Counted from the first letter of the stretch, positions 19,272 to 30,199 are shown. The stretch is 64,000 bases of DNA from Leptospira kobayashii (GCF_003114835.2 NZ_AP025028.1:3921340-3985339), one strand, 5' to 3'. The notes: a model not told the origin generated them from the letters alone. Numbers and translations are program-made.

Positions 19272-19763
19272 TCAAAACTGACAGGCTTCACTCAATTCAA
19301 GATCAGATCCAATTTCTTTCTTTAAAGATACGAGTAATAATTTGGAATCCTTTCTTGTATCCGTAGTTACGATTTTAGAATAGTTTTTTTTAACAAGATT
19401 TCCCAATTGTTGCGAATGAGTAGGACAACCTAACAACTGTGCAAACGCGTCAATACGTTCGCCGCGCCCTGCAGCCATTTCAGATTCCAAACCGGCTTGG
19501 TTGTAATGAACAAATACTTCCTGAGCTTTTTCGGCTTTTACAATTCCATCGTTTGTGCAATTGGAAGTTCCGGATGTGATCCCGAATGTCTGACTGGAAG
19601 AGGTCCCGTTTGTAGTTGCAGCCATCACTTGGGAAATATCGTTTTTCCAAGCTGGTATCATAGAACCTAATCCGCAACCTGCCATACCGTAATTGACTGC
19701 TGATAAACTAACACTAAGTAGGCTAAGAAAAGATACGCCGATAAAAATAAAATTTCGGAACAT
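19272..19763 (-). CDS. DUF3015 family protein
   Basis: 163 aa from the ATG at 19763, which has GAGGGG 5 bases upstream; an earlier in-frame ATG would overlap the preceding gene. After a signal peptide the mature protein begins with the DUF3015 hallmark AGCGLGSM, followed by MAATTNGTSSSQTFGITSGT, GIVKAEKAQEVFV and a C-terminal EACQF. Function is unknown; members are secreted and carry conserved Cys pairs. The gene starts two bases after the stop of the small ORF 19766-19993. Confidence 0.88.
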   Translation of the reverse strand: MFRNFIFIGVSFLSLLSVSLSAVNYGMAGCGLGSMIPAWKNDISQVMAATTNGTSSSQTFGITSGTSNCTNDGIVKAEKAQEVFVHYNQAGLESEMAAGRGERIDAFAQLLGCPTHSQQLGNLVKKNYSKIVTTDTRKDSKLLLVSLKKEIGSDLELSEACQF

Positions 19764-19765
19764 GA

Positions 19766-19993
19766 TTACCCCTCGCGGAACAAAAGATCGGAATTTTCCA
19801 TCGGGAAGGCGTAAGATCCCTTTGCCAGAATCTCTCCTTGCAAACTGATAACTGCCCAAGTGCTTTCTTCTTCCTTTTTCTCTTGCATACCTTGCAGCAG
19901 GTTGTTTGTAAAAATTTCTAATTTTTTGGATAATTGAGTAACAGGCGGGAAAGAAGGACTGGTTTCATAATTCTTCGAATCGTAAGATAGCAT
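19766..19993 (-). CDS. Small hypothetical protein upstream of DUF3015
   Basis: 75 aa, predicted cytoplasmic: LSKKLEIFTNNLLQGMQEKKEEESTW is helical, then a WAVISLQGEILAKGSYAF hairpin. It has no family I recognise. It is supported by its position: its stop is two bases before the DUF3015 start, and its last codons carry that gene's Shine-Dalgarno sequence. Confidence 0.5.
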   Translation of the reverse strand: MLSYDSKNYETSPSFPPVTQLSKKLEIFTNNLLQGMQEKKEEESTWAVISLQGEILAKGSYAFPMENSDLLFREG

Positions 19994-20184
19994 GCTTTTT
20001 AATTTATCCTGTTAACTTTAAAATCGGCAGAGTCGCCAGAATGACTAAAGCCTAAAAACAGGAAAAATTCAGTCAATCAAGAGACATAATTCCGAGCAAG
20101 AAAAGAGAGAACCCGTCCACTTACTTTTCCAGCTTTCATTGACGGAGCGGGCTTGACGAAAAACGCTAACTCTAGAGGAAGACT

Positions 20185-21108
20185 TTGCGCACTCCACAGA
20201 TTAATCTTTTTAAAAAATCAAATCCTATCAAAGCCAAGCTCATTCGGAACGAAAGACTGACTCCTGAGAAAGGAAAAGGCAAAAGACCGGCAAACGAAGG
20301 TGAGTCTGCCATATATAGAATTACACTCTCACTCGATCATAGTGCTTATCCCTACCTGATCGGACAAAGTGCAGGTGTGATTCCACCCGGTTTGGACCCG
20401 GTGAAGGTAGAGAAAGGTCTACCGGACACAACATACGCAGTTCGGTTGTATTCTATCGCTTCCCCTTCCCTTAGTTTCGGGAAAACCCAGGACAATATCG
20501 AATTTGTGATCAAACGCGATGACGTGTATGATGAAAACGGTAACCTTCTTCACAAAGGAGCTTGTTCCAATTATATTTGCGATCTGGAAGAAGGAGCGGA
20601 AGTAATTCTGACCGGTCCTGCCGGTAAAAAATTCCTTCTCCCTCTTTCGGATTATACAGGAGATCTTTTTTTCCTGGCTACGGGAACGGGAGTTGCTCCT
20701 TACTTTGGGATGGTGGAAGAAATTTTGGAACACAAACTCATCCAATTCAAAGGAAACGTATATCTGATCTACGGCGCCCCTTACTCGGATGAAATCGTTC
20801 TGCGGGAATATTTCGAGACTATGGAAAAGAAACATTCCAATTTCAAATTCATCACAGCAGTTAGCCGTGAAGAAAAAAACTCATTTGACGGTGGAAAATT
20901 ATATATCAGCCACAGAGTCCGAGAGCTCGCAAATGAAGTTTCCACCGCTATTTCCAATAACGGCCGTTTTTACATCTGCGGCGGACCGAAAGGAATGGAA
21001 AAAGGGGTCATCGAAGAAATGCTCAAGGCTGCAAAAAGTACTTTGTCTTATGAAGAATTTAAGAAAGATCTAGAGTCAAAAGACCAACTATTTGTGGAGA
21101 CTTACTAA
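20185..21108 (+). CDS. Ferredoxin-NADP+ reductase, plastid type
   Basis: 307 aa. FNR moves electrons between NADPH and ferredoxin or flavodoxin through FAD. The sequence has RLYSIASPS (FAD-binding RxYS), [33 protein letters not shown] (NADP-binding), [23 protein letters not shown] and a C-terminal FVETY with the terminal Tyr that stacks on FAD. A plastid-type FNR is known and structurally characterised in Leptospira interrogans. The start is TTG at 20185 with AGAGGAAG upstream. The next gene starts one base after the stop. Confidence 0.95.
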   Translation: MRTPQINLFKKSNPIKAKLIRNERLTPEKGKGKRPANEGESAIYRITLSLDHSAYPYLIGQSAGVIPPGLDPVKVEKGLPDTTYAVRLYSIASPSLSFGKTQDNIEFVIKRDDVYDENGNLLHKGACSNYICDLEEGAEVILTGPAGKKFLLPLSDYTGDLFFLATGTGVAPYFGMVEEILEHKLIQFKGNVYLIYGAPYSDEIVLREYFETMEKKHSNFKFITAVSREEKNSFDGGKLYISHRVRELANEVSTAISNNGRFYICGGPKGMEKGVIEEMLKAAKSTLSYEEFKKDLESKDQLFVETY

Positions 21109-21109
21109 G

Positions 21110-21331
21110 ATGGCGAAACTAGGAATTATCAAAGATATCGACAAGGGAAGAGGTGAAGTGATTCGGGTGGAAATTTCCGAATACAAAGGACAAACTTTCT
21201 TTAACATCCGAGTTTGGTACCAAGACGCTACAGGAGAATTCAAACCCACCCAAAAAGGAGTCGCACTTTCACCCAGCGTAATAGGCGAATTGAAAGAAGC
21301 GATCGAAGAAGCAGAACGCTGGTTAGCTTAG
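21110..21331 (+). CDS. PC4/p15 coactivator-like single-stranded DNA-binding protein
   Basis: 73 aa with the PC4 fold: [42 protein letters not shown] followed by a helical [13 protein letters not shown]. Prokaryotic PC4-like proteins bind single-stranded DNA as dimers and are linked to transcription and DNA repair. The ATG at 21110 lies one base after the FNR stop, so it is likely co-transcribed. Its stop overlaps the convergent VWA-STAS gene by four bases. Confidence 0.88.
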   Translation: MAKLGIIKDIDKGRGEVIRVEISEYKGQTFFNIRVWYQDATGEFKPTQKGVALSPSVIGELKEAIEEAERWLA

Positions 21332-22974
21332 CTTTCCGTTTCTCCCTGATTTGCAAATATAATCCTTTGTAAAGTTTCTCTTGCCAAAGGCAACGTCTCT
21401 GCGACACGAATGTGATTGTAGAGACGGGTAATTTCAAAAACCTTCTTAACGGAATCACGGATATTTGCGGCCACAAATTCCCCGCCTCTGCGTCGCAACC
21501 ATCCTACAATTTGAATCAACGTTCCTATCGCGGATGAATCGATGTGCGCCGTATCTGAAAAATCGAAAATCACATAACGAAACCCTTCTTCCAGTTTTTT
21601 CTCCACCATGGTTTTGATTTCAGGACATTTGTAGAGATCGATATCTCCCTTTGTTTTATATTCGAAAATTTCATCATGGACCTGAACCCCTTTCAGATCT
21701 ATTTTTTCAGGACCTCTGGCAATAAACGAAGATCCGGCAAATATATGTTTGGTGAGGTTGTTCGACTTTTCTTGAATTTTTGCATCCATCAATTGCAATC
21801 TGTGAACCAAAGAACCGAGTGCGTTCGGAGAAAAATGTTTGTTTGCATCGATGTCCTGGATCAGTCCCAGCAAAATCAATCTAGCATCTTCAAGATTGCC
21901 TTGTTTGACAAGATCGCTGATTTTGGAGATACCTTTTCCCGCGTTGGCAACAAGCATCTCTACCAACACATCCGGATCTTGCTTTCCTTTTGCATCTCCG
22001 TACTGAATCGGGAAATCCATCTCTTGCGATTCCAACTTCATCTGATTGACTAAATTATAATAAGTTACTTTGGAATGAAAGACAGGCTCGTCGATTTTAC
22101 GAATGGATTCGTCGATTTCCAGTTTCAGCACAATATTTCGAATATCATCGGATCGTATATCACCTGTTTGAATATTGATCTTTTGACGACCCAGACTTTT
22201 AGCATCGCCTTGGAACTCTGCAATTTCTTCCGACACCTGATGGGAAAAATCGTTCAATAGTTCTTTGAAATGTACACCCGGAGCAAGAGTAAGTTCCAAA
22301 TCAATCGCCTGTGCATAAAGAGCTCCAATATCTCCGAACTCTTGAAAGAAAATATCGGATGCGGTTTCCGGATTGTCTACGAAGTAAAAATTGCCTCCAC
22401 CGGCTTTGGCAATATCAACTAACATAGATTCATTGAAATCGCTTCCTACACCGATTGTGGTAGTAGATATTCCTCTTGCAAAATGATCTTTCGCAATCTG
22501 AATCAACGGATCAGGTTCTTTGATCCCTGAGGTTGGGTTTCCATCCGTAAGTAAAATCACACGTTTGTATGCATTCGGAACCGAGGCGGCTTCTACGGCG
22601 CGAAGCGCGGAAAGCCAACCACCGCTTAAATTGGTGGAAGTGCCTACTTGAATGCTACGAAGTCTGTCGGATACGGAAATCTTTTCGGTAAGATGAGTCA
22701 CCGCTTGGATGATCTGTACATCCGCGGAATAAGCGATAATGGCAAGTAAGTCATGACGAGTGAGCCAATTGACCAAAGCACAGGAAGCTTCTATCACCGC
22801 TTCTATCTTGTCCCCTTTCATGGACCAACTTTTATCAATAACAAGACCGATGACGATAGGTTGTCTTTGTGTTAAACTGGGATTAGCGGGGGTTCTTAGC
22901 CTAAGCAAGAGATGATTTTCTTGGGAAACACCCGATACTACGTTCGGATATTCGAATTTTGCCTCAATCTGCAT
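21328..22974 (-). CDS. VWA domain - STAS domain fusion protein
   Basis: 548 aa, no signal peptide. An N-terminal von Willebrand factor A domain has the MIDAS DxSxS motif (DKSWSMKG, near residue 45), the Thr site near TNLSGG and [12 protein letters not shown] middle beta-sandwich follows, with an acidic linker. The C-terminal STAS (anti-sigma antagonist-like) domain (about 435-540) has [21 protein letters not shown]; the Ser in IDSSAIG is at the usual phosphorylation site. Joining an Mg-dependent interaction module to a partner-switching module suggests a cytoplasmic regulator controlled by Ser phosphorylation (inference). No kinase or anti-sigma gene is adjacent. Confidence 0.85.
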   Translation of the reverse strand: MQIEAKFEYPNVVSGVSQENHLLLRLRTPANPSLTQRQPIVIGLVIDKSWSMKGDKIEAVIEASCALVNWLTRHDLLAIIAYSADVQIIQAVTHLTEKISVSDRLRSIQVGTSTNLSGGWLSALRAVEAASVPNAYKRVILLTDGNPTSGIKEPDPLIQIAKDHFARGISTTTIGVGSDFNESMLVDIAKAGGGNFYFVDNPETASDIFFQEFGDIGALYAQAIDLELTLAPGVHFKELLNDFSHQVSEEIAEFQGDAKSLGRQKINIQTGDIRSDDIRNIVLKLEIDESIRKIDEPVFHSKVTYYNLVNQMKLESQEMDFPIQYGDAKGKQDPDVLVEMLVANAGKGISKISDLVKQGNLEDARLILLGLIQDIDANKHFSPNALGSLVHRLQLMDAKIQEKSNNLTKHIFAGSSFIARGPEKIDLKGVQVHDEIFEYKTKGDIDLYKCPEIKTMVEKKLEEGFRYVIFDFSDTAHIDSSAIGTLIQIVGWLRRRGGEFVAANIRDSVKKVFEITRLYNHIRVAETLPLARETLQRIIFANQGETES

Positions 22975-23054
22975 GACGCTATGAAGATTTATCTATTTTA
23001 ACTTTCCGCAAGAACAATTTATGATTTATTGTCATCTAATGGTTTTTCAATTCT

Positions 23055-23765
23055 ATGTTGGGTAACGTTCACGAAATATATCATTCTGTCTCGGGAGAAG
23101 GCATTTCGCAAGGAATCCCGACAATCTTTATTCGTTTTGCAGGTTGTTCTCTTCGCTGTGGAAAAACCGAAAATAAAAAACTATGGTGTGACACACCGTA
23201 CGCACTTGGCCCCAATCAGGGAAAGTCCATGGACTTGGATTCCATTATCAAAGAAATGGAAACAATCGATCCTTTCCATGCTTCACAAATTTTACTGACT
23301 GGTGGAGAACCTTTGGAAGGTAAAAACGGAGAAATGAGTTCTCTTCTTTGTAAACATATCTACCAAACACGAATCCATGCAAACAAGCCCTATCCTGCGC
23401 CTAGAATTGAAACAAACGGCAAAGAAAGAATTAACGATGAAATAAATCGGGTTTATACAATGGACTACAAGCTGCCCGGGTCGGGGATGGAAGACCAAAT
23501 GGAAAAAGAAAATTTTTCCGTTCTGAGAAAGAGACATAATATTCTTGACGAAATCAAGTTCGTGGTGCGTGATAGATACGATTTTGAAAGAAGTTTAGAA
23601 GTTCTCCGCGAATTTTCCCCCGATACGAATATACTTTATTCACCAGTTTTTGGAGAAATGGATGCAAACGAACTTGTAGAATGGATCAAAAAAGAAAATC
23701 CGCCTAAAGCACGTTTGTCGCTACAAATACACAAAGTATTATGGGGTAATAAAAAAGGAGTTTGA
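23055..23765 (+). CDS. queE: 7-carboxy-7-deazaguanine synthase (radical SAM)
   Basis: 236 aa. QueE rearranges 6-carboxytetrahydropterin to 7-carboxy-7-deazaguanine, the precursor of queuosine. The N-terminus [10 protein letters not shown], then the cluster Cys in [21 protein letters not shown], spaced C-X3-C-X9-C rather than the usual C-X3-C-X2-C or C-X14-C-X2-C, and [10 protein letters not shown]. The same long loop is familiar from Leptospira annotation (recall). The stop overlaps the helicase start by one base. folE, which makes the upstream pterin, is in this window at 36496; queD and queC are not seen. Confidence 0.9.
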   Translation: MLGNVHEIYHSVSGEGISQGIPTIFIRFAGCSLRCGKTENKKLWCDTPYALGPNQGKSMDLDSIIKEMETIDPFHASQILLTGGEPLEGKNGEMSSLLCKHIYQTRIHANKPYPAPRIETNGKERINDEINRVYTMDYKLPGSGMEDQMEKENFSVLRKRHNILDEIKFVVRDRYDFERSLEVLREFSPDTNILYSPVFGEMDANELVEWIKKENPPKARLSLQIHKVLWGNKKGV

Positions 23766-26608
23766 TGGAAATCCCAACACAACTGAGTTTAGATTTTGAG
23801 TCTACCCAAGAAGCAAAACAAACTTATGAATATGCATTTTTAATCGATGAACCCGAATTAGGTTTCGGTAAAATTTTAAGCGAAACCAATGTATCTCTCG
23901 AAGTACTTTTCGAATCCAAAGAAATCTTCAAAACCATCTCCAAAAAAAATCCAAAACTCTATTATTTAAAAAAGTATCCGAATTCTCTCCGGGAATGGGA
24001 GGAATTTCCACGTGCTATGGAAGTGGCGCTCCAGGCCTACCAACTCAAACTGACCCATAGTTTCGATAAACTTTCTTCCTTATCAAATTCCAGAACAAGA
24101 CTCCTTCCTCACCAGATCGAATCCACTTTTATCGTAGCAAACAGCCTTCGCCCCAGATTTATATTGGCGGATGAAGTAGGACTCGGAAAAACCATCGAAG
24201 CCGGACTTGCGATGAAAGAGTTGATGTTTCGTCGGGGACTCAAACGGGTATTAGTTGTAGCTCCATCTCCTTTGCTCGTTCAATGGCAACAGGAAATGCG
24301 AAACAAATTCAACGAGGATTTCGCCATTGTTCGCAGAAGAAATTTTGTCACCAACGGGGAAGACCATTGGCGTAATTTTAATAAGGTGATCACATCTATA
24401 GATTTTATCAAAAATCCGATTTATGCCGAAGAAATTCTAAAAGTAAAATGGGATATCGTCGTTTTTGATGAGGCTCACAGACTCCGAAGAGATTATTCCA
24501 AAATCACAAGAGGATATCTCTTTGCGGAAAAAATCTCCCGCAAAACGGAATGTTTGTTGTTACTTACCGCAACTCCGTTTCGGGGAAAATTGGAAGAATT
24601 GTTTTATCTCTTACATTTGGTTGATCCGAATATCCTAGGACCTTACCATACGTTTGTAAATGATTACGTGATCGGTGGAAAAACCGATTTGAAAGAAAAG
24701 ATCTCCAAAGTACTACTTCGTCGAAGAAAAGTCGAAGTAGGCGGATTTACAAAACGTTTTGCAAAGACAGTGCAGATTGATCTCTCTCCCATCGAACGTC
24801 AGTTTTATGAAGAAACCACCGATTATGTAAAACGTGAATACAATCTGGCAATGGGAACAAAAAACCGTGCCGTCGGTTTCGTAATGATCGTTTTCCAAAA
24901 ACTTTTGGATAGTTCCGTTATTGCTTTGTTATCCGCTTTGCAAAAAAGAAAATTCATGCTGGAATCCAAATTTCACTATATGAAAGAACAGGAAGTAAGT
25001 GTGGATGATTGGGACTTGGATGAGACGGAAGGAGTGGAAGATTTCCTAACCGTTCTTGACGAGTCGGAAATGTCCAATTTCCAAAGAGTGAAACGCGAAC
25101 TATTCACTTTGAACCGACTCATTCATTTGGGCAAACAAATCAAAGAAGACCGCAAGTCTCAAAAACTGAAAGAAACTTTGGCCAAATTGAAAAAAGAAGG
25201 TCATAAAAAATTCATCATCTTCACTCAATTCAGAACTACTCAGGATCATATCCATGCATTGCTGGAGCCCGATTTCAAAATCGTATCTTTTCACGGTTCC
25301 CTTAGCATGGATGATAAGGAAAGAGCGATTCAAAAATTCAAAGAAGAATATGAAATCATCATCTGTACCGAAGCAGGTGGTGAAGGAAGAAATTTACAAT
25401 TCGCCAATATTCTTTTCAATTACGATCTTCCCTGGAGCCCGTTAAAGATTGAACAAAGGATTGGAAGGATTCATAGATTCGGTCAGAAAGATAATGTTTA
25501 TATTTTCAACTTCGCTTCCAAAGATACGGTTGCAGAAAGAATTTTAGAAGTACTTTCCAACAAGATCAAACTATTCGAAGAATCCATCGGCGCTTCCGAC
25601 GAACTTCTCGGTACCATCGAAGGAGAATTGGACTTTAACTCCAGTTTTATGAAGTTTATCACCGGAACAAAATCCAAAGAAGAATTGGAAACCGAATTCG
25701 ATCTTCGAATTCAAGTGGCTCAGAAAGGCTTTCAGAAATTGAATTCCCTAGTCACTCCGAAACTTCTCGATTTCAATTTGAAAGATTATTATGATCATAC
25801 CCAAGACGAAAGGGATTGGAACAACCAACACTTGGAAGAAGTTGTGTCTCTAGGTTCCAAATTTTTTTACAACCAATTGCCCGGCAGTCTTACGCAAGCA
25901 GGAAAAGGAAGATATAATTACACTCACCCGGATGGAAAAGTAAAGCCGGCGACTTTTGATTCCGAATACGCACTCACAAATGATTCCGTTGAATTTTTGG
26001 CATTCGGCCATCCATTCGTAGAAAAGGTGACGGAACTCTTGACAGCATCTCATGTGGGCACCAGAAAAAAATACGTGCATTCCGATACCATCAAAAACAA
26101 AATCCTTTTTGTTTTCCTTGTGGAATTTCAGTTCTCATTGAAACGAATGGAAATTAGCTTTTTAGAATATGATTTGAATAAAAAAGAAATCAAAGTTCTA
26201 TCGGAAAAGACTCCCGAATGGGAAAAAGCCACAACTTACGTTGCAGACAAAGAACTTTCCATGTCTGTATTGGAACATGCATTCATTCAATCCTTTCCTT
26301 ATATTGAAAACAACGTGGAAAAAAGAAAAGAAACCTTAAGAAAGGAAACCCTTTCTATTTTTCAAAAAGAAGAATATAAGATCGAACTATCTCATCAAAA
26401 AACGATTCGGCAATTGGAAGAAAAACTGATGCGACAAGAAGCTGCTTATAAATGGGACACTCGGCCCGAAAAAAAAGCAGTCTTACATAGAACAATGAAA
26501 GAAATCCAACGGGCCAAAGAAGAATTTGAAATTGAAATTCGAAAAGTTAGAAACGGATCGAAGATCACTCACAAAATCGAATTGTTTCAAACTTACATAG
26601 CATATTAA
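23765..26608 (+). CDS. SNF2/RapA-like superfamily 2 helicase
   Basis: 947 aa. An N-terminal SH3/Tudor-like region (ELGFGKIL and VSLEVLFES) precedes the ATPase core: [13 protein letters not shown] (Walker A, near residue 138), FDEAHRLRR (near 234), LTATPFRGK, then helicase C motifs [12 protein letters not shown] and [11 protein letters not shown]. The C-terminal 300 residues are coiled and specific. Layout and length resemble RapA (RNA-polymerase recycling) or related SNF2 proteins. It is coupled to queE through TGATG with a strong AAAAGGAG ribosome-binding site. A role in DNA modification or defence is possible but unproven; RapA-like is the plainer reading. Confidence 0.88.
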   Translation: MEIPTQLSLDFESTQEAKQTYEYAFLIDEPELGFGKILSETNVSLEVLFESKEIFKTISKKNPKLYYLKKYPNSLREWEEFPRAMEVALQAYQLKLTHSFDKLSSLSNSRTRLLPHQIESTFIVANSLRPRFILADEVGLGKTIEAGLAMKELMFRRGLKRVLVVAPSPLLVQWQQEMRNKFNEDFAIVRRRNFVTNGEDHWRNFNKVITSIDFIKNPIYAEEILKVKWDIVVFDEAHRLRRDYSKITRGYLFAEKISRKTECLLLLTATPFRGKLEELFYLLHLVDPNILGPYHTFVNDYVIGGKTDLKEKISKVLLRRRKVEVGGFTKRFAKTVQIDLSPIERQFYEETTDYVKREYNLAMGTKNRAVGFVMIVFQKLLDSSVIALLSALQKRKFMLESKFHYMKEQEVSVDDWDLDETEGVEDFLTVLDESEMSNFQRVKRELFTLNRLIHLGKQIKEDRKSQKLKETLAKLKKEGHKKFIIFTQFRTTQDHIHALLEPDFKIVSFHGSLSMDDKERAIQKFKEEYEIIICTEAGGEGRNLQFANILFNYDLPWSPLKIEQRIGRIHRFGQKDNVYIFNFASKDTVAERILEVLSNKIKLFEESIGASDELLGTIEGELDFNSSFMKFITGTKSKEELETEFDLRIQVAQKGFQKLNSLVTPKLLDFNLKDYYDHTQDERDWNNQHLEEVVSLGSKFFYNQLPGSLTQAGKGRYNYTHPDGKVKPATFDSEYALTNDSVEFLAFGHPFVEKVTELLTASHVGTRKKYVHSDTIKNKILFVFLVEFQFSLKRMEISFLEYDLNKKEIKVLSEKTPEWEKATTYVADKELSMSVLEHAFIQSFPYIENNVEKRKETLRKETLSIFQKEEYKIELSHQKTIRQLEEKLMRQEAAYKWDTRPEKKAVLHRTMKEIQRAKEEFEIEIRKVRNGSKITHKIELFQTYIAY

Positions 26609-26648
26609 ATTCATTTACAATCTGCTAAAAATCTTATCTGATTTGTTC

Positions 26649-27896
26649 ATGCAAACAGATAAGATTCCTTTTTGGTTAAAGATTTTTATTGGTCTGATAT
26701 TGGGCGTTGTAGCCGGAGTTTGTTTTCATCCGGATAGAAATTTTATTTCCGAAAAAACCGCATCCATGTTTCTTCCCTGGTTACGATTCCCCGGAGATGT
26801 TTTTTTAAATCTTTTGCAGATGATCATGATTCCTTTGGTGATCGCATCGGTTGCATTAGGTGTTTCCAGTCTTTCCAACTTGTCCGATCTTTATAAATTG
26901 GGAACAAGGGTATTTTTATACTTTATTCTTACTACTGTTCTTTCCATTTCCATCGGTATTTCATTGGCACTACTTATCAAACCGGGTAACAAAATCAACC
27001 AAGCCGAAGTATCATTGTCCGAAACAAAGAAGGATATTTCGAAATCCGAAAAAGAGGAGCCTATTCCTAAAATCATTGCAGACATCATTCCCAGTAATCT
27101 TATCAAAGCCATAGCCGAAAAACAAATGTTATCTCTTGTAGTTTTCGGAATTTTTCTCGGAATCTTCTTTTTATCCGCGGATTCGATCAAAGTAGCGCCC
27201 CTCAGAAACCTGCTAACTTCCTTGGAGGGTTTTTGCATTTGGGTTGTAGAACAAGCTATGAAGATAGCTCCCTTTGCAGTCTTCGGACTTATGGCATACG
27301 CATTGACCCAAGTGGGAGTAGCGCTACTTACGGGATTATTTTATTATGTTTTTACCGTGTTAGCCGGTCTATTTTTAGTATTGCTTATGTATTTGCTTTT
27401 TGCTTACCTATTTGGAAACAGAAAGCCGATTCAATTTCTAAATGAAATCAGAGAAATTCAAATTCTCGGGTTTTCCACATCCAGTTCGAGTTCCGTGTTA
27501 CCCTTTTCTTTGAAAATTGCAAAAGAGAAGATGAAAATCAGAGAAAAGATCGCGGACTTTGTACTTCCCTTAGGCGCTACAGTGAATATGGACGGAACCG
27601 CATTGTACCAAGGAGTGGCGACGATATTTCTCAGTCAGGTTTATCAAATTGATTTTAGCATTACGGAACTGATTCTTCTGGTATTTACCGTGACCGGAGC
27701 TTCCATCGGAACCGCTGCAACGCCGGGTGTAGGGATTGTTATCCTAGGTTCTATTTTACATTCCTTTCATATACCGATTGAGGGCATCGCAATCCTTTTT
27801 GGGGTTGACCGATTTTTAGATATGTGCCGAACATCTGTAAATCTCAGTGGAGATTTGACAGCTGCTGTCATAATGGATCACTGGTGGAAGGATTAA
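26649..27896 (+). CDS. Dicarboxylate/amino acid:cation symporter (DAACS family)
   Basis: 415 aa with about eight transmembrane segments and two re-entrant loops. Signatures are GFSTSSSSSVLPFSLK (HP1 serine-rich loop), PLGATVNMDGTALYQG (TM7) and a C-terminal DRFLDMCRTSVNLSGDL (TM8) that binds the carboxylate substrate. It should import glutamate, aspartate or C4-dicarboxylates with Na+ or H+. The ATG at 26649 was preferred over a TTG two codons earlier; neither has a good Shine-Dalgarno. Confidence 0.93.
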   Translation: MQTDKIPFWLKIFIGLILGVVAGVCFHPDRNFISEKTASMFLPWLRFPGDVFLNLLQMIMIPLVIASVALGVSSLSNLSDLYKLGTRVFLYFILTTVLSISIGISLALLIKPGNKINQAEVSLSETKKDISKSEKEEPIPKIIADIIPSNLIKAIAEKQMLSLVVFGIFLGIFFLSADSIKVAPLRNLLTSLEGFCIWVVEQAMKIAPFAVFGLMAYALTQVGVALLTGLFYYVFTVLAGLFLVLLMYLLFAYLFGNRKPIQFLNEIREIQILGFSTSSSSSVLPFSLKIAKEKMKIREKIADFVLPLGATVNMDGTALYQGVATIFLSQVYQIDFSITELILLVFTVTGASIGTAATPGVGIVILGSILHSFHIPIEGIAILFGVDRFLDMCRTSVNLSGDLTAAVIMDHWWKD

Positions 27897-27902
27897 ACGA
27901 AA

Positions 27903-28763
27903 ATGGGTCATCTTCACAAACTAATTCTTGTAATCGGATTCTTCGGATTCGTTTCGAACTGCGATACAAAGAAAGAATATACCAATGACATAACTGCAAA
28001 TATGCTTTGTTATACTCTCGCAGCCTGCAACAAAACCAATCCTACTAGGGTAGGAATGATCGGAGATAGCTGGACGGATTTATTATTAGGTTTTCCTGCT
28101 GTCGACACTCTGAGAGTTCAGTTGGAAAAAAACCATGGCTATCAGATAACAGGTGCTACATTGGGTGGACAGACTTTAAATGCAGTTTTTAACCAGGGAC
28201 TCCATTTCCAGGTGATCGACCAGGCAGGCGCAGATATCCATTCCATCATACTTTCCCTAGGCGGAAATGACATTCAAGCCCGTTTAAGCGAATACAGTTC
28301 CAATCCCGATTCCGTCCAAGCAGCAAGACTCTCTACAATCAAATCCCAGTTGCGAACCATGATCCAAGCCGGAAATGCCTATAAAACTTCCAAATACGGC
28401 GGGCAACCGATTCGTTGGATCATACACGGGTACGATTATTCAAATCCGTTCAAAACCCCGGTCATTCTAAACTCAGATGAAGGTTGCAAATCCGCTTTTG
28501 CAAGTGCAGGAATTGTTCTGACGGACGCAGAGGTTCCCGTATTCTCCGCAAAACAATTGGATGGATTCAACGAAATGCTAAGAGGATTTACCAAAGAAGA
28601 ACCTTACTTTTATTATGTGGATTTACGAAGGACACTAGGCGGCCCTAACGTATCTAATCCGGAATTGATGTTTGACTGTATTCATCCGAACAGTTTGGGT
28701 TTTTCCTTTCTTGCCGGAAGACTAGCTCCACTCATCGCACCCATTACCAAAGAAGGAAATTAA
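27903..28763 (+). CDS. SGNH/GDSL-family hydrolase, predicted lipoprotein
   Basis: 286 aa with a signal peptide and lipobox (GFVSNC). SGNH blocks are present: MIGDSWTD with the nucleophile Ser, LGGQ with the Gly, LGGNDIQ with the Asn, and DCIHPNSLG with the Asp-His pair. The enzyme is probably an esterase or lipase at the envelope. It lies 6 bases after the symporter and 4 before the barrel protein. Confidence 0.88.
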   Translation: MGHLHKLILVIGFFGFVSNCDTKKEYTNDITANMLCYTLAACNKTNPTRVGMIGDSWTDLLLGFPAVDTLRVQLEKNHGYQITGATLGGQTLNAVFNQGLHFQVIDQAGADIHSIILSLGGNDIQARLSEYSSNPDSVQAARLSTIKSQLRTMIQAGNAYKTSKYGGQPIRWIIHGYDYSNPFKTPVILNSDEGCKSAFASAGIVLTDAEVPVFSAKQLDGFNEMLRGFTKEEPYFYYVDLRRTLGGPNVSNPELMFDCIHPNSLGFSFLAGRLAPLIAPITKEGN

Positions 28764-28767
28764 TCAA

Positions 28768-29643
28768 ATGCGTTTTTATATCATATTACTCCTATTGATT
28801 GCAATTCCGGTTTCTATCCTGCAAGCGGAGGGAGAAACAACCATTACGGGCACTGCTACCGCTACTACGACTACTACTGCGGCACCATCTACATCGTCAA
28901 AGTTCGCTCACCCGATCCAAATCGAACCTGTAGCCATTTATACGAAAGTACGTGTCAATGCCATCTATTGGGATAAAAAGTATCTCGGTGTTTATGAGGA
29001 GAACAAAAACATCAATATAGAAGGAGAGTATGCTTTTACGAAAACACTTTCCGTGACTTCTTCCTTAGGAAGAAATCAATATTCTTTTACGGACTCAGAA
29101 ACGGAAAAAACCTGGGACAGATGGAATGCAGGTTTAAAATACGGGAAAGTTTGGGACAACGGAACCTCACAATGGTTATTTGGTGCTGGACTCAGATTGT
29201 ACGATAGAAAAAGAAATTCGGAATTAAAAGAAAGGGAAAATCCCGAATTATATCTTGTCAGACCGAACATCGGGATGGGATACAAAAACGGAGCCTTTGA
29301 AATCATGACGGAACTACGGTTTCAAACCGAAACCAATTCCAAATTGAAAGAATCCAACATCCAGGAATTTCGTCGTTATTATCAATTAGGGATTGCACCT
29401 TCTTTTGCAGTCACCCCGTCATTAAGAGTTTTCACAGAATTGGAATATAGAGAACCTTTTGCCAAAGATATCGATACAAGAACCAGGTTTTTCAATTTTT
29501 ATCCGGGAGTATCTTATGCGACCGAAAAAGCGGGAACATTCAGCTTATCCTTGTTATTCCCTGTGCTTGCCAAAAATGAAAATGCCATTGATCGGGGAAT
29601 CAGATTCTCCTATATTTATTTTTTCGATACGACAGGCGAATGA
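28768..29643 (+). CDS. Predicted outer-membrane beta-barrel protein with Thr/Ala-rich linker
   Basis: 291 aa. A signal peptide (LLLIAIPVSILQAEG) is followed by a low-complexity Thr/Ala/Ser tract at residues 24-48. The rest is a run of about 12 amphipathic strands, for example WLFGAGLRLYDRKR and FELMTEL-type segments, ending in an aromatic strand (FSYIYFFDTTGE). The family is not recognised. Its stop overlaps the next TRL-like gene by four bases (ATGA). Confidence 0.66.
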   Translation: MRFYIILLLLIAIPVSILQAEGETTITGTATATTTTTAAPSTSSKFAHPIQIEPVAIYTKVRVNAIYWDKKYLGVYEENKNINIEGEYAFTKTLSVTSSLGRNQYSFTDSETEKTWDRWNAGLKYGKVWDNGTSQWLFGAGLRLYDRKRNSELKERENPELYLVRPNIGMGYKNGAFEIMTELRFQTETNSKLKESNIQEFRRYYQLGIAPSFAVTPSLRVFTELEYREPFAKDIDTRTRFFNFYPGVSYATEKAGTFSLSLLFPVLAKNENAIDRGIRFSYIYFFDTTGE

Positions 29644-29954
29644 GGTTTTTTTCATCCCTACTACCAGTTTTCTTCGTTGGATGTATCAGCATCCAACAGG
29701 GAAATCCTTCCATGACTATGCTTTACAATCGAGGCACGAGCGGTTTTGCTGGAACCGCGATTTCTTCCAAGGATGATTTTGTGATCGGGGAAAGTTGTAT
29801 TACTTCCTACTTCGGACTATTCTCTTGGGGAGATGCCAGCGCCGAGTCTGCGGCAAGAATGGCAAAATTGAAAGAGATTTATTCCATCAATCATGTAACA
29901 AAAACACAGTATCTTTTTTTACAGGAATTCTGCACTGTCCTACTTGGCAAATGA
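29640..29954 (+). CDS. TRL-like family small lipoprotein (copy 3)
   Basis: 104 aa with lipobox FFVGC. Family features are present in diverged form: QQGNPS and MTMLYNRGTSGF replace the GFGPxG segment, and SCITSYFGLFSWGDASAESAARMAKL matches GKAC-GDAS in the paralogues, ending in EFCTVLLGK. It is coupled to the barrel gene upstream and the coiled-coil gene downstream by ATGA overlaps. Confidence 0.78.
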   Translation: MRFFSSLLPVFFVGCISIQQGNPSMTMLYNRGTSGFAGTAISSKDDFVIGESCITSYFGLFSWGDASAESAARMAKLKEIYSINHVTKTQYLFLQEFCTVLLGK

Positions 29955-30196
29955 ATGAAGATCTAGAAAATCTTAAAGAGTTTTCAAAACAGATCAAATC
30001 GGGCGAATTGTACGAAAACCTCCAATCCAAACTGCTGACCTATCAAAAAAAGAAGTCCGGCAAAAAAGACAAATCGATAGAATCCCTTCAGAAAAAAATT
30101 GAATCCAAAGAAATTGAAATTCAAAAACTAATCGGTGAAATCATTCATTTACAAAATCAACTCTCCTCATTACTTGATAAAGAACTCAATTCCTAA
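29951..30196 (+). CDS. Small coiled-coil protein between two TRL-like genes
   Basis: 81 aa starting at the ATG in the ATGA that overlaps the stop of TRL copy 3. Almost all helical and charged: repeated KKK/EK heptads (SIESLQKKIESKEIEIQKL) indicate a coiled coil. It has no signal peptide, unlike its neighbours. The family is not recognised. It may assist or oligomerise with a neighbour (inference). Confidence 0.62.
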   Translation: MNEDLENLKEFSKQIKSGELYENLQSKLLTYQKKKSGKKDKSIESLQKKIESKEIEIQKLIGEIIHLQNQLSSLLDKELNS

Positions 30197-30199
30197 TCC

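Noticed and set aside
20030..20184. Possible leader structure upstream of the FNR gene
   Set aside because: CCGTC and GACGG can pair across about 30 bases, but there is no known riboswitch pattern.
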